DNA from: Pyropia yezoensis
Lineage: Eukaryota; Rhodophyta; Bangiophyceae; Bangiales; Bangiaceae
NCBI GenBank assembly: GCA_009829735.1
Contig: CM020620.1
Location: 8,014,545-8,078,544, forward strand
DNA: 64,000 bases
Reading direction: 5' to 3'
The notes under the pieces were generated by a model, which worked only from the letters and a program-made list of their open reading frames with translations, was not told the origin of the DNA and searched no databases. Shown in pieces: positions 1 through 9,246 of the stretch. A program made the position numbers and the translations under genes. Numbering within the stretch: the first letter of the stretch is position 1; each line of letters begins with the position of its first letter.

Positions 1-1208
1 GCCGACCTCCTGCCATGGACAGCGACGCGCCGCCGGCAGGGCGAGGGAGCCACCCGCGTCGTACACCCAGACCAGCAGCCAACAAAGGCCATTGTAATGA
101 ACGAGCGAGGGGGACAGCTGGCGAGATATACGCAGGGGAGCCGACAGAATGTGGGGGGGCCCGAATCGCTCCTGATGGCGGTGAAGGTCGCGATAGCGAC
201 CAAGCCCTGCAGTGCCGAGCGCTATGCACCGACTTGGCCGCGTCGCAGATCGACCGCGCCTGAGGCACGGCAGAACACCCACGTGTGCATTGAAAAGTGG
301 AAACGTATTTCTGAAAATTGGTTGCTCGGCGAACAGGAAAGAGGATCGAGAGAGGAGCACAAGAAAACAGCCTCAGATATCTATGTAATACTCAAGTCAA
401 AAAAGGGGCGGGGAACACGCAGATGAAGAGCACGCTCATTAAAGCGCTATCTCCGCGTCTACAAATTGCCTGTACTGTACCATACAAGCCAACCGCGCAC
501 TCTGAGAGGCAGCGTCAGCGCACACCAATAGCAAAAAGGACGCGCTACCGCCACAGATGCCGCCATACACGTCGAGATATCCATCCCATGCCACGAGCAA
601 CATCACTGCCACCCATGCGCCCAGTATCAAGGTGAAGGTCCCATCCCACAGTACGACCGTGTGCCGCCGGGTTGGCACAGATGGGGCACGGGCGACAAAC
701 GCGGCGCGACAAGCTCTTGACCAACAACGCCCTTGCCGCATGTATCGCTACTTGGGTCACCACACAACCACAGCATAGGCGCGCATCCACCAACTGACGC
801 TACAGCTTGCCGTATGCTCACGGTTTGGGGGCGCAGCTGCCACGAGCGGTCGACGCAACCGATTCGTGAAGTCCCCGCAGCCAGCCGCATCGAAGACCGA
901 CAGCAATGCGGGTGCAGCACACCACCCACCGCATCAGCAGGCGTGCCGTATTGCCGTCCAGGCACCAGCCTTCGGCGAGGGATTCCACACCAAGGTCACC
1001 AAACGGTGCCCACGTGTGAGACCAAAGGTCGACCGACACGCCCACGAAGCCATGGTGCAGCTGGAAACGCAGGTAAGGGCGTCAACGAAGCTTCACCGAC
1101 GCCAACGTGGGGACAGGTGAACGACCCGCCAAGCTCCCACGAGCTCCTCGCTTCCCAGCACTAAACCACATCCAAAAACTGAGTGAAGCCCATCCACCTA
1201 CCCGTCCA
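1..1208. other. no gene recognised
   Basis: Only short overlapping open frames with no domain signature are seen on both strands. The composition is less GC-extreme than the genes that follow. A GTACTGTAC 9-mer is at 472-480, one of several in this window. This may be the distal flank of the ubiquitin-like gene or an unannotated 3' region of a gene lying to the left. Confidence 0.5.
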
Positions 1209-1631
1209 TTAGAAACGAATGTGGATAACACACGTAGCCGTGGACGGCCGCCGGCTCAGCCGCAGCATCGCCCCGTCGCGTAGCCCATACTCGCGCAGCG
1301 TCCGACCACTACGGAGACGCCGTCCACCTTGCATGACAAGGCAAAGGCGTTCGGGGCGGGACGCACCAAACGCAGCGGCTGCCTTGGCCGCCGTGGTGTC
1401 GACCAGGTCGTCAGCCTCCACCTCAAGCAGCCGGGTGGGTAATGGGGGGGGAGCGCCAGGGGGGGTCTTGGTTGCCGCCCCTGACGAAGCGGACGCCGCA
1501 GAGGCCGCCGAGGGGGAAGACGCTGCAGATGACGACGATGACGTCAATGCAGCAGAGGGTGGAGGAGGGGAGGCCGAAGCGGCAATCGCCCCGCGAGGCG
1601 CATTCAATGTCGACCGAATGAGCAGCCGCAT
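1209..1631 (-). CDS. small ubiquitin-like domain protein
   Basis: The predicted product has 140 residues. The first 65 or so are a Ser/Ala/Pro-rich, probably disordered tail. Residues about 68-126 read as a beta-grasp ubiquitin-like fold: a strand with LLEVEADDLVDTT, a helix rich in Ala, then LCLVMQGGRRLRSGRTLREY and GLRDGAMLRLSRR. This is the familiar pattern of an extended loop, then 'tL.eyglrdga.l.l' as in ubiquitin and its fusions. No C-terminal Gly-Gly is present (it ends CVIHIRF), so conjugation is not expected and a protein-protein docking role is more likely. The frame stays open upstream, but I chose the ATG at 1631 because the upstream translation looks like untranslated leader. It is divergent from the PRXL2-like gene. 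Confidence 0.6.
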   Translation of the reverse strand: MRLLIRSTLNAPRGAIAASASPPPPSAALTSSSSSAASSPSAASAASASSGAATKTPPGAPPPLPTRLLEVEADDLVDTTAAKAAAAFGASRPERLCLVMQGGRRLRSGRTLREYGLRDGAMLRLSRRPSTATCVIHIRF

Positions 1632-2507
1632 GGTGGGAGGGGGGGGAACAGCGTGAAAGAGGATGAAGCAGGACAGGTGCCCCAAAAAAGAGAGCAAATG
1701 ATGGGGAAGGCAAACGAGGGGGAGAAGCGAACACACGGACGAAAGAACACCCGCTTGACAAATACGCGGAGAGGAGAAGAGGGTGTGGCAGCAACGACCA
1801 GAAGAGCCGGTAGTTGGGACCGCTAGCTCCCTGACGGCACCGCAGCACCGCAGCACCAGTTCGAGCACCACAGGGTGGCCGACGACGGCTACAGTCAAAG
1901 TGGGGGTGGGCAGCGCACGATGAGAGCGCTGAGTGTCCCTGACAAAGGCGATATGACCCTCATAAACGCACACGCTCCGACACCTCTTAAGCTGTGACCC
2001 CCCCCCCGCCGCACGCGCTGCAGAGCTGTTGTCGAGTGGGTGGCAGTGCAGCCCCGCTGGCGTGTGCCCCCCCAGCTGACCTGTGCTGCCAGCCAGCTCA
2101 TCAGTGGCAGGCTGGCGGGACTGTGAAACCGTTTCGAGCATTCCCCCCCTTCCGACACACTCCTCTCGCAGCTTCTCGAAGTACACTGGCGGAGCGGATG
2201 GTCAGAAATTGGGCAGGAACCAATCCTGGAAGTACACGTAACACAGAGGTGCACGAATGCAGGGTGGCCCCAAGATTTGCAGGCAGCCTCCACGTCCCGC
2301 CCCCTCCTGACACCGCCCTCCCCGTCTAAGGATCCTGTCGAGGTGCCGGCTGCTAGGACAACCTCTGTCTCTGACCTCTCCTCCATCGTCGACTTCGCTT
2401 GCTTCTGCACACGATCCACCTCCTCCTCTGTTTTCCCTACACTCCCCACTGACCACATTCTATACGCTGACTGCGACGGGTCTGCCTCATTTCCGCTACC
2501 GCCCAGC
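1632..2507. promoter_or_regulatory. shared 5' spacer of divergent genes
   Basis: 876 bp lies between two divergently oriented start codons, so both promoters and leaders must be here. Pyrimidine-rich stretches precede the right-hand ATG. I see no convincing TATA box or other named element. Confidence 0.45.
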
Positions 2508-3377
2508 ATGAACCCAGCATTTGTTCCGCCCACCCCTGCTTCCTCGGCCCCTAGGGCGGCGGCGGTGGCAGGCGGTCGCTGCGGAGCGCGCCCGACGTCG
2601 CGTTTCTCACGGCCACTGGCCGCATCAACCTTTGTATCGCTTGATACCCTCTCTGGCCGTTCGTTCTCTGGCGCACTCGCGCCGGAGCGGCGTGCGTCCC
2701 GAGTACCCCCCTGGTCCATGTCGACGACAGTTTATGGGACAGGCGACAGCGCCTCGCCTCCCCCCTTTGCGTCTCTGTTTGAAGGCGATGGACGCGGCGG
2801 TGACACCCCCCCAGCGCCCACCGTCTACACCAATGACTCTGTAGCGGTCAGCCTCGTTGAGGAGGTGGCGGCCACCCCAGCCGACCGGCCGGTGGTCTGT
2901 TTGTGGCTGCGCCACTACGGCTGTACGCTGTGCAAAAAGGCGGCGGCCGAGGCGTCAGAGGCGCTGGGCGGTGCCGACGGCGCGGGCGCTCCCCTACTAA
3001 TTGCCATTGGGTGTGGCACCCCCGAGCAAGCCGTGGCGTTCCAGGCAGACATTGGGTTCCAGGGCACCCTCTACTCGGACCCACGGCGGGACACGTACGA
3101 GGCGCTGCGCTTCAAGAGCGGCGTCAGCAGCGTATTCAACCTGCCCGCTCTCGGCAAAGTCCTCTCCTCGTTTGCTTCGGGCTACTCACAGGCGTGGGGC
3201 GTCCGCACGCGGTCGCCGCTGCAGCAGGGGGGGGTGGTGGTGACTAGGGGGGGGGGGGGGGGGGTGACGCTGCTCCACCGCGAGGCCTACGCAGGTGATC
3301 ACGTGGAGCTGGACGTGGTGGCAGAGGCGGTCGAGCGGGCGGGTGGGCGGGTGCCAGCGCGCAAGGTGACGGCGTGA
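2508..3377 (+). CDS. PRXL2/AAED1-like thioredoxin-fold protein
   Basis: 289 residues from the ATG at 2508; the frame is open further upstream without homology. Residues about 1-70 are Ser/Arg/Ala-rich with few acidic residues and look like an organelle targeting peptide, possibly plastid. Residues about 115-285 match the AhpC/TSA-like family known as PRXL2, FAM213 or AAED1: a strand VVCLWLRHYGC, a CxxC motif (Cys139 and Cys142, in GCTLCKKAA), then LLIAIGCGTPEQAVAF and a long helix leading to LYSDPRRDTYEAL. Members are thiol oxidoreductases related to peroxiredoxins, with antioxidant or prostamide-reductase roles in animals; the plant paralogues are plastidic. A glycine run from a G homopolymer at about 3,246-3,262 interrupts the C-terminal part and may be length-variable. 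Confidence 0.7.
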   Translation: MNPAFVPPTPASSAPRAAAVAGGRCGARPTSRFSRPLAASTFVSLDTLSGRSFSGALAPERRASRVPPWSMSTTVYGTGDSASPPPFASLFEGDGRGGDTPPAPTVYTNDSVAVSLVEEVAATPADRPVVCLWLRHYGCTLCKKAAAEASEALGGADGAGAPLLIAIGCGTPEQAVAFQADIGFQGTLYSDPRRDTYEALRFKSGVSSVFNLPALGKVLSSFASGYSQAWGVRTRSPLQQGGVVVTRGGGGGVTLLHREAYAGDHVELDVVAEAVERAGGRVPARKVTA

Positions 3378-3773
3378 GCTGAGATACGAGGAAGGGCGGT
3401 GGGCAGTTGTACTCGCCAGCGCGACGGGACACGTCCGTTTCTCTCCGCCCGTCTCTCGGGGCGCCTGCAATCTCCCGTGTTACGGCCAGTCTTCAGAGGT
3501 GAACGCTCTCTGCGGGTTGTGTTCCCACAGTACTGTGGTCGTTCTGTGCGCGAGGTACAGACAGGATATACGCCTCATTTCATGGTGGCAAGACGTCACC
3601 AGGCGCAAACCAGGCAAGAACGGGGCGCTCTCCCATAGTGAAAAGGGAAACAAGTACAGAGGCCTCCTAGCGCCATCAAGACAAAAGAAAAGCAGCGAAC
3701 CGGACGGCAGCGAAGTGACCAAGAGGAGGGAGGGTTAGGCCAAGTAGTCTGTCAAAAGACTGCTGGTGGCCCC
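3378..3773. other. convergent 3' spacer
   Basis: 396 bp between the stop codons of two converging genes; it must contain both 3' untranslated regions. No recognisable open frame or structured RNA was seen. Confidence 0.4.
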
Positions 3774-4951
3774 TCAAGCCGCCATTGGCTGTCCTCGCGC
3801 TTCCCTCCCCGTGGATGCCACATCGTGTGCCGTCGCGTCGAGCTCCTCAGACGAGGCTTCTGCCGATACTTCCGCTCCGGCCTCCTCTCCGCTCGCCGCC
3901 GCCACTCCATCTCCCCCCACACCGCCCGCCGAGGCGGCGGCTGCCGCGGCCTTTCCCCCCGCCGTGCCCGCCGCCATCTCTCGCTCCAGTGCCTCCATCT
4001 CCTCCGCCACTCCCGCCTCGTCCGCGTCTGCGCCGGCCCCCTGAGCCAGCTCCGCGGCAATCGCTTCGGTGGCTTCCCGCTGCGCGGCGCCCTCCTCCAA
4101 CAGGTTCGCCACTGCCGACGCAGGCATGAGCGCGTTGAGGGCAGCCAGCTCCTTGTTGCCCGCCGCCAGCGCTTCCATGACCGAGGCACTGAGCTCGGCG
4201 GCTTCGAGGCTCCCTGCCAGGGCCTCGACATTGACCAGGGCCGCCTCTGTCGACGCCAGCTGCGACCGCAGGAGAGTGCGGTGGCGGATGACGAGTGCCG
4301 CGCGGGGGCGGGCGCCCTCGGTCAGGAGCTTTTTCGCCACCTGGAGAGGGGAAGTGGTTGCGATGGGGTGGGGCAGGGAGGGGTGGGGAGCACACAAAAA
4401 ATGGGTGCGCGGCGAGAGAGAGGGGGGCGGTCATGCGAGGGAGGCACACCGGTGTGAGTGTCGTAAACGACCACAAAGGTCGTACCGTACCTTGGACGCA
4501 ATAAAGGACTTGCCATCAGGCAGTTGCAGAGGGCTCGTCCCCTGCTCCCCGGTGGCCGCGAGTCTGCCCTGTCAGAGGCCTCAACCAGCCCCCCGGCGCA
4601 CGCAGTTCTAGCTCTCCCCCCCCTCTCAAGCCCGTTGACCCAACCAAAAGAGCACCCTCGGGAAGCGGCGCACCACTCCACTCCCCCCCTTCCACCGCGG
4701 TCCTCTCACCCCCAACGCACCTCGGTCAGGTGGGCGTCCTCGGCGTCGCTGCGCTGCTGGTGGCGCTTGAGTTTGTCCCGCTGCACCTTGAGCTTAAGCA
4801 TTGCCTGGTCCCGCGCAGAGATGGTCACCTTCGGCCGTACAACCGGGGGGGCGGGGGGCGGCGGTGGCGCGGCGGAGGTAGTCGTGCCGGCGCTGTGGCC
4901 GCCGCCGCGACGTTGGGCGCCCCGCCGGGGTCTGCCAAAGAGGCCGCCCAT
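3774..4951 (-). CDS. VPS20: ESCRT-III subunit VPS20/CHMP6 (two exons)
   Basis: Exon 1 runs 4951-4721 and exon 2 runs 4340-3774, giving 265 residues. The 380-bp intron (4720-4341) has a GTGCGT donor and a CTCTCCAG acceptor, both phase 0. The protein begins MGGLFGR, with Gly2 placed for N-myristoylation as in VPS20/CHMP6. It continues with VTISARDQAMLKLKVQRDKL and, across the junction, HLTE joined to VAKKLLTEG, which fits the family spacing without a gap. The basic helix pair and the later acidic C-terminal helix (EEMEALEREMA) are present; an Ala/Gly-rich low-complexity tail follows. VPS20 links ESCRT-II to ESCRT-III polymerisation on endosomal membranes. A short alternative middle exon is discussed in the findings. 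Confidence 0.8.
4341..4720 (-). other. intron of the VPS20/CHMP6 gene
   Basis: Donor GTGCGT directly follows GAG at 4721, and acceptor CTCTCCAG directly precedes GTGGCG at 4340. Splicing restores gapless family spacing. The intron contains a second GT donor-like site after AAG at 4491 (see findings). Confidence 0.65.
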
Positions 4952-5699
4952 GGTGGCGGTGGAGGGCGGAGGGGGGAGTCGCCGGGGGAGGCGCCAAGGG
5001 GAAGGCGCGTGGGATAAGGCAAGCGCAGCACTGCCGTAGGCGACGCGCAGCCAGCAGCTAAAAGAAAGAAGACTGACGAAGCAAAACCCAGCCACGATGG
5101 CGAGCGACGGGGATTGGCGCTTCGTGCCCCACCCCTGTCAACCGGCGAGGCAAGACCGGCAACGCCAACGCCTTGCGCGGCACAGACGCGGTGGCCGGGC
5201 GGCCGAGGATAGAGCAAGTCCCCTGAAGAAAGAGTCCAATTTCTGTAGTGCGAATCAGACTGTCAACTCCCGGCGCACCCAGGACCAAGAGGCGCGCAAC
5301 ACAACAGAAAGAGAATGCATCCCGTTTAAGCGCCTTCTCCTTCGCGCGGTGGATTGGCGGGGCGACGGAGGCCCTGCTCCACTCTGGATGCGTCGCGCTC
5401 CTTGTTCGCTGCCACTGTCGCCTGCCCACTACCATCTCTGTCGGGGAGTCTGCCACTACCTCCCACACTTTACCACTGGCACCCCTTCTAGCACCCCTTC
5501 TAACACCCCATCCCTACGTGTTCGTTGCCCCCTTTGTTTTCGCGGCGCTTCAATCCCTGGGCCCTTGGCGTCGTCCTTGCCTTTTCTTCGGTCTCTGCTT
5601 TCCCCTGGCCACCTTGGTGGTCGAAGAGGGGAAGGGGCAAGAAAGGACGCGAAGGGACCGCACAGGAGCGTTCGCTAAAGCCCCACTAGGCGAGCCACC
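4952..5699. promoter_or_regulatory. shared 5' spacer of VPS20 and PSF2
   Basis: 748 bp between divergent start codons. It holds pyrimidine-rich tracts on the PSF2 side (about 5,400-5,630) and two nearly identical runs of 'caccccttctaacacccc' type at about 5,480-5,510. No gene was seen. Confidence 0.4.
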
Positions 5700-6404
5700 A
5701 TGCCTACCGCCCCTGCCCCCCCGCCACTCTATCCCCTGCTACAGTTGACTCACCTCTCCTCGGCGACAACGCCTATCACCATCACGCCGTCCATCGGGAT
5801 GCCCGCCCTCCCCCTCCTAACCGCCACCACCCCCCCCTTGCGGCCCGGCATCCCCGCGACGGTGCCCCTGTGGCTGGGCCTAACTCTCAAGAAGACCCGC
5901 CGGGCGGTGTTGACCCCCCCCCCCTGGCTCCGGGCGGCGGCGCTGGAGCGCGCCGCCGCCGCCGAGCGGGCCACCCCCGACGATACGCTGCTTCCCCCTA
6001 TCGACGAGGCGTACCTGGAGGTGGCGTCCACCCTCTGCTCGAACGCCGCCGAGGACGTGGAGGAGGTGGCCCGCGTGCGCCGCGCGCTCGATGACTATGG
6101 GGGGGTGCGGGCGGCCAAGCTTCGCCGCGCCATCCGCTCCCAGGTGGGTGTGCCAGGCGGGGCGGGGGCATCCGCCACTGGCGGCGGGGTGGCCGTCAAG
6201 GTGACCCGCGCAACGCGCGCAGAGGTGGCCCTTGTGAGAGACGTGGTGGCGGGCGTGTGTGCGATGGAGTGGCGGCTGGCGCGGGAGGGGGGGGTTTTGG
6301 CGGGGGACGACACGGGCACTGCCGAGGGCGATACGGCCGGCACGGGGGGGGGGGGGGCGGGCCCCGCCGGGGGGGGCCGCCAGCTGCGGCGGATGCAGAT
6401 GTGA
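5700..6404 (+). CDS. PSF2: DNA replication complex GINS subunit PSF2
   Basis: 234 residues. The core LRPGIPATVPLWLGLTLKK (about residues 47-65) is the PSF2 hallmark 'P..P..vPLWLA..LK', followed by PPPWLRAAALERA, then LLPPIDEAYLEVASTLCSNA and VARVRRALDDYGGVRAAKLRRAI, in the order and spacing of GINS2/PSF2. GINS activates the CMG helicase at replication origins in the nucleus. The short N-terminal strand of the family (ITITPSIG) is present but the usual first ten or so residues are replaced by a Pro-rich leader, so an upstream exon is possible. The ATG at 5700 has a good context (ccaccATGc). The C-terminus after about residue 195 is Gly/Thr-rich and unlike other PSF2 proteins. Length elsewhere is about 180-230 residues. 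Confidence 0.8.
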   Translation: MPTAPAPPPLYPLLQLTHLSSATTPITITPSIGMPALPLLTATTPPLRPGIPATVPLWLGLTLKKTRRAVLTPPPWLRAAALERAAAAERATPDDTLLPPIDEAYLEVASTLCSNAAEDVEEVARVRRALDDYGGVRAAKLRRAIRSQVGVPGGAGASATGGGVAVKVTRATRAEVALVRDVVAGVCAMEWRLAREGGVLAGDDTGTAEGDTAGTGGGGAGPAGGGRQLRRMQM

Positions 6405-6702
6405 GTGGGGGGGGGGGGGGAGGGGGGGAAAGGAAGGATGGAGTGGATGGTGGCGCGTGGGACTCGTCGCCCCACTGCTCACGTTTTCTGCACCCTGTTT
6501 GCCGGCGGCGGGCGCGGCCCACGGGGTGCGCCCTCCCGTGCCACACTCCTCCGTGGTCATTGGACAAGCTACCGCGTGCGGGGCCCAGCGTCATGTCCTC
6601 TTCTTGGTGGTTGTCAGCCACTCCCCCCCCCCACGCGGGGGGCGGTTCATAAGCTCCCCCCGCCCAACAAGCCGCCCCCCCCCCCCCCAAGGCCGCCCCC
6701 CC

Positions 6703-8772
6703 TCAGCACAGTTCTGGCGGCGGCGCTCGGACGGGCACCCCGCCTGGTGGGAACACCCCCCCCCCATACGCTGCGGCTGCGTCGGGCGACATGCCCCGCG
6801 CAGCCACGGGCGGCCGTGGCGGGAAGAGGGCCACCAGCCGGCGCTCTCGGTCAGCTTGTGCCACGCCGGGGTCGTCGGCGGCAATGGCAGCGGCGGCGGC
6901 GCCCCGCGGCTGGCCGCCGCCGCCGCCGCCATCTCCCCAGGATGCCGCCCCCGCCACCGCGGGCGGCGCCCCAAATGGGTCCCTTCCCTCCCTCCCACCT
7001 CCAAATGCTGAAGACGCCCCCGCGCCGCTAGGTGGCGCGGCGCCGCCAAACGCGGTGCCACCGCCAAAGGCCGCGACCGCCCCCCCCCCCCCGGGGGGAG
7101 CAGCACGAAACGGGCCGCCGCCGCCCCCGCCGCCGCCACCGCCAAACGGGCCGCCGCTACCGCCGACACCACCACCACCACCACCACCAAATGGACCGCC
7201 GCCGCCGCCGACCGCACCGCCAAAAGTTGCGGCGGGGGTGCCATAGCCGGCCACTCCTCCGCCGCCGGGGGCGCCAAAAACGCTCGCCCTCCCCGCTGCG
7301 GCCGCTGGCGGGGGCGCGGGCGCGCCAAAGGGGGTAACCCCCCCTCTGGGATGACCTCCAAAAGCACCACCGCCAGCGGCAGCAGCGGCGGCGGGGGGCG
7401 CCCCAAACGCGCCGCCGCCGCCACCGCCGCCACCAAACACGCCGCTGCCCGCCGTCGCCCCAAACGCCCCCGCCGGCGCGGGCGCCCCCCACACCGGCGG
7501 CGGGGCAGTGGGCGCCCCAAACGCGCCGCCCGCCGGAGGGGCCGCCCCAAACGTCCCCCCCGCCGCGACGGCCGCCCCAAACGTACCCCCCGCCGGGGGA
7601 CCAGCCCCAAACGTACCTCCCACCTGAGGGGGGCCCGCCGCCGCTCCCCCAAACGCCCCCCCAGGCGCAACGGCTGCAGGGACGGCCCCGCCAAAGACGC
7701 TGCCGCCACCGCCAGCCGCCGGGGCGCCCCCCCCACCACCAAACAACCCCCCCCCGGGTGCACCCGTCGGCGGAGGTGCCCACCCACCGCCTTGCCCAAA
7801 CACCCCGCCCCCGCCCGCCGGTTGGGGTGGCGGCGCTGGGTTGCCCACCCGCCGCCCCCGCGCGTCATGGCCGGTAACGGCGGTGAGGCGGGCGCGGGCG
7901 GCGGCCCAGGCGGCCGCCTCAGCCGCCGCAGCGGGGGCCCCTCCGGCAACCACTGCCGCGCGCGCCTCCTCGGGGGACACGTCACCGATGAGGATACAAG
8001 GTGTAGCGTCCTCGCCATAGCTGGTAAGCGGCCAGACGGGCGGGATGGCCGCCTTTTCGTCAGCCGTCAGGGGAGGCTCCCGCCCGTTGCGGTCGCCGCC
8101 ACCGCTGCCCCGGCCACCCCCACCGCCACCACGAAAGACATCCCGCGGGGGGTAGTCCCGCCGGGGCTGCCCGCCGCCGCCGCTACCCCCGCCGCGGTTT
8201 CCACCGCCACCCCCGCCGCGCTGCCCGCCGCCACCGCCGCGGGGACCAAACGGGTCATTCCCCCCAGACCGACCGCCCCGCCCGCCACCACCACCCCGAC
8301 CACGGTCGCTACCAAAATCATCACGACCGCCACCACCAACGCGGTCAAAGACGTTGCTGCCGCCACTGCCGCCACCAACCCCTCCTCCAAAGCCCCCGAG
8401 CGACTGAGGCCGGGCGGGGGCGCCAAAGCCGCCCCCACCACCCCCCCCACCCCCTCCAAACACATCCCGTGGTGGTGGTGCGCGGCCACCCCCGCCTCCG
8501 CTGCCCCCACCAAACACATCACGGCCGATGCCGCCGCCGCCGCCGCCGCTGCCGCCGCCGCCGCCGCCACCTCCACTGCCACCACGACGGCCAAACACGT
8601 CGCCCCCGCCACCCCCCCCGCTGCCGCCAAAACTTCCACTGCCAGTGCCGCCGCCACCACCACCCCTTGCGTCCCGTCCAAACTGGTCGGGAGGGTGAGA
8701 AAAGCGGCAGCGGTCACCAAACTTGCAGTCGCCGCGTTGCCAGAAACGGCAGACACCAGAGGAACGGGCCAT
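6703..8772 (-). CDS. CCCH zinc-finger FG nucleoporin, NUP42-like
   Basis: 689 residues from the ATG at 8772. A single CCCH finger occupies the N-terminus: Cys8, Cys16, Cys22, His26 (C-X7-C-X5-C-X3-H). It is followed by a Gly-rich region with repeated DVFG units. A short folded segment, PPVWPLTSYGEDATPCILIGD then VSPEEARAAV, matches the conserved block of NUP42/NUPL2 and plant CCCH-46-type proteins. A long FG-repeat region follows (VFG, LFGG, TFGA, AFGA) and a final RERRLVALFPPRPP segment. NUP42 sits on the cytoplasmic face of the pore and helps Gle1/Dbp5 in mRNA export. The FG and Gly repeats are encoded by simple GC-rich triplets and probably vary in length. The long open frame on the other strand (7351-9042) is a shadow. 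Confidence 0.7.
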   Translation of the reverse strand: MARSSGVCRFWQRGDCKFGDRCRFSHPPDQFGRDARGGGGGGTGSGSFGGSGGGGGGDVFGRRGGSGGGGGGGGSGGGGGGIGRDVFGGGSGGGGGRAPPPRDVFGGGGGGGGGGFGAPARPQSLGGFGGGVGGGSGGSNVFDRVGGGGRDDFGSDRGRGGGGGRGGRSGGNDPFGPRGGGGGQRGGGGGGNRGGGSGGGGQPRRDYPPRDVFRGGGGGGRGSGGGDRNGREPPLTADEKAAIPPVWPLTSYGEDATPCILIGDVSPEEARAAVVAGGAPAAAAEAAAWAAARARLTAVTGHDARGRRVGNPAPPPQPAGGGGVFGQGGGWAPPPTGAPGGGLFGGGGGAPAAGGGGSVFGGAVPAAVAPGGAFGGAAAGPPQVGGTFGAGPPAGGTFGAAVAAGGTFGAAPPAGGAFGAPTAPPPVWGAPAPAGAFGATAGSGVFGGGGGGGGAFGAPPAAAAAAGGGAFGGHPRGGVTPFGAPAPPPAAAAGRASVFGAPGGGGVAGYGTPAATFGGAVGGGGGPFGGGGGGGVGGSGGPFGGGGGGGGGGPFRAAPPGGGGAVAAFGGGTAFGGAAPPSGAGASSAFGGGREGRDPFGAPPAVAGAASWGDGGGGGGQPRGAAAAAIAADDPGVAQADRERRLVALFPPRPPVAARGMSPDAAAAYGGGVFPPGGVPVRAPPPELC

Positions 8773-9246
8773 GACCAGGGACCAGCGTCTTGCGGTGGAG
8801 GAGGGGCGCGCAGGAGTGATAAAGGGAAGAAGAGAAGTACAGAGAGATGGATGAAGAAGCAAGCGCCTCAAGAGCAGCGTAAAGACGGCGAGGAGAGGGA
8901 GAGCAGCCCCTCAGCCTCAGCTGGTACCTCTGGTCGACCAAGGTTGAAGGTATACGCGACGAGACACGCGCGCTGCGTTCGCGTGAGGACCTTGGACCGA
9001 TCCTTGCAGATGCTTCCCGAAACGGATGAAGGTCGAAAGTAGTCCCCATATTTCTACTTGTTTCCACAGGTTTCCAAGCTTGATGCAGTGGCCGTCTCGC
9101 TCTGCACCCGTCTCCGTCGACGTGGGTGACGTGACCCCCGCACCACTCTGTGCTCACTAGCTGTGACTTTCTGGCTCTGGCCCTTCACCGTTTGTGGGCG
9201 TCACGGACGGCCGTATCCTTGTCTGAGCCCACACTGGTGCAGTAAC
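8773..9246. promoter_or_regulatory. shared 5' spacer of NUP42-like and DnaJ genes
   Basis: 474 bp between divergent start codons, lower in GC than the flanking coding sequence. No named motif was recognised. Confidence 0.4.

Noticed and set aside
7351-9042. 563-codon open frame on the + strand
   Set aside because: It lies antisense to the FG/Gly repeats of the NUP42-like gene. Its Thr/Ala/Pro-rich translation mirrors those triplet repeats and has no domain.
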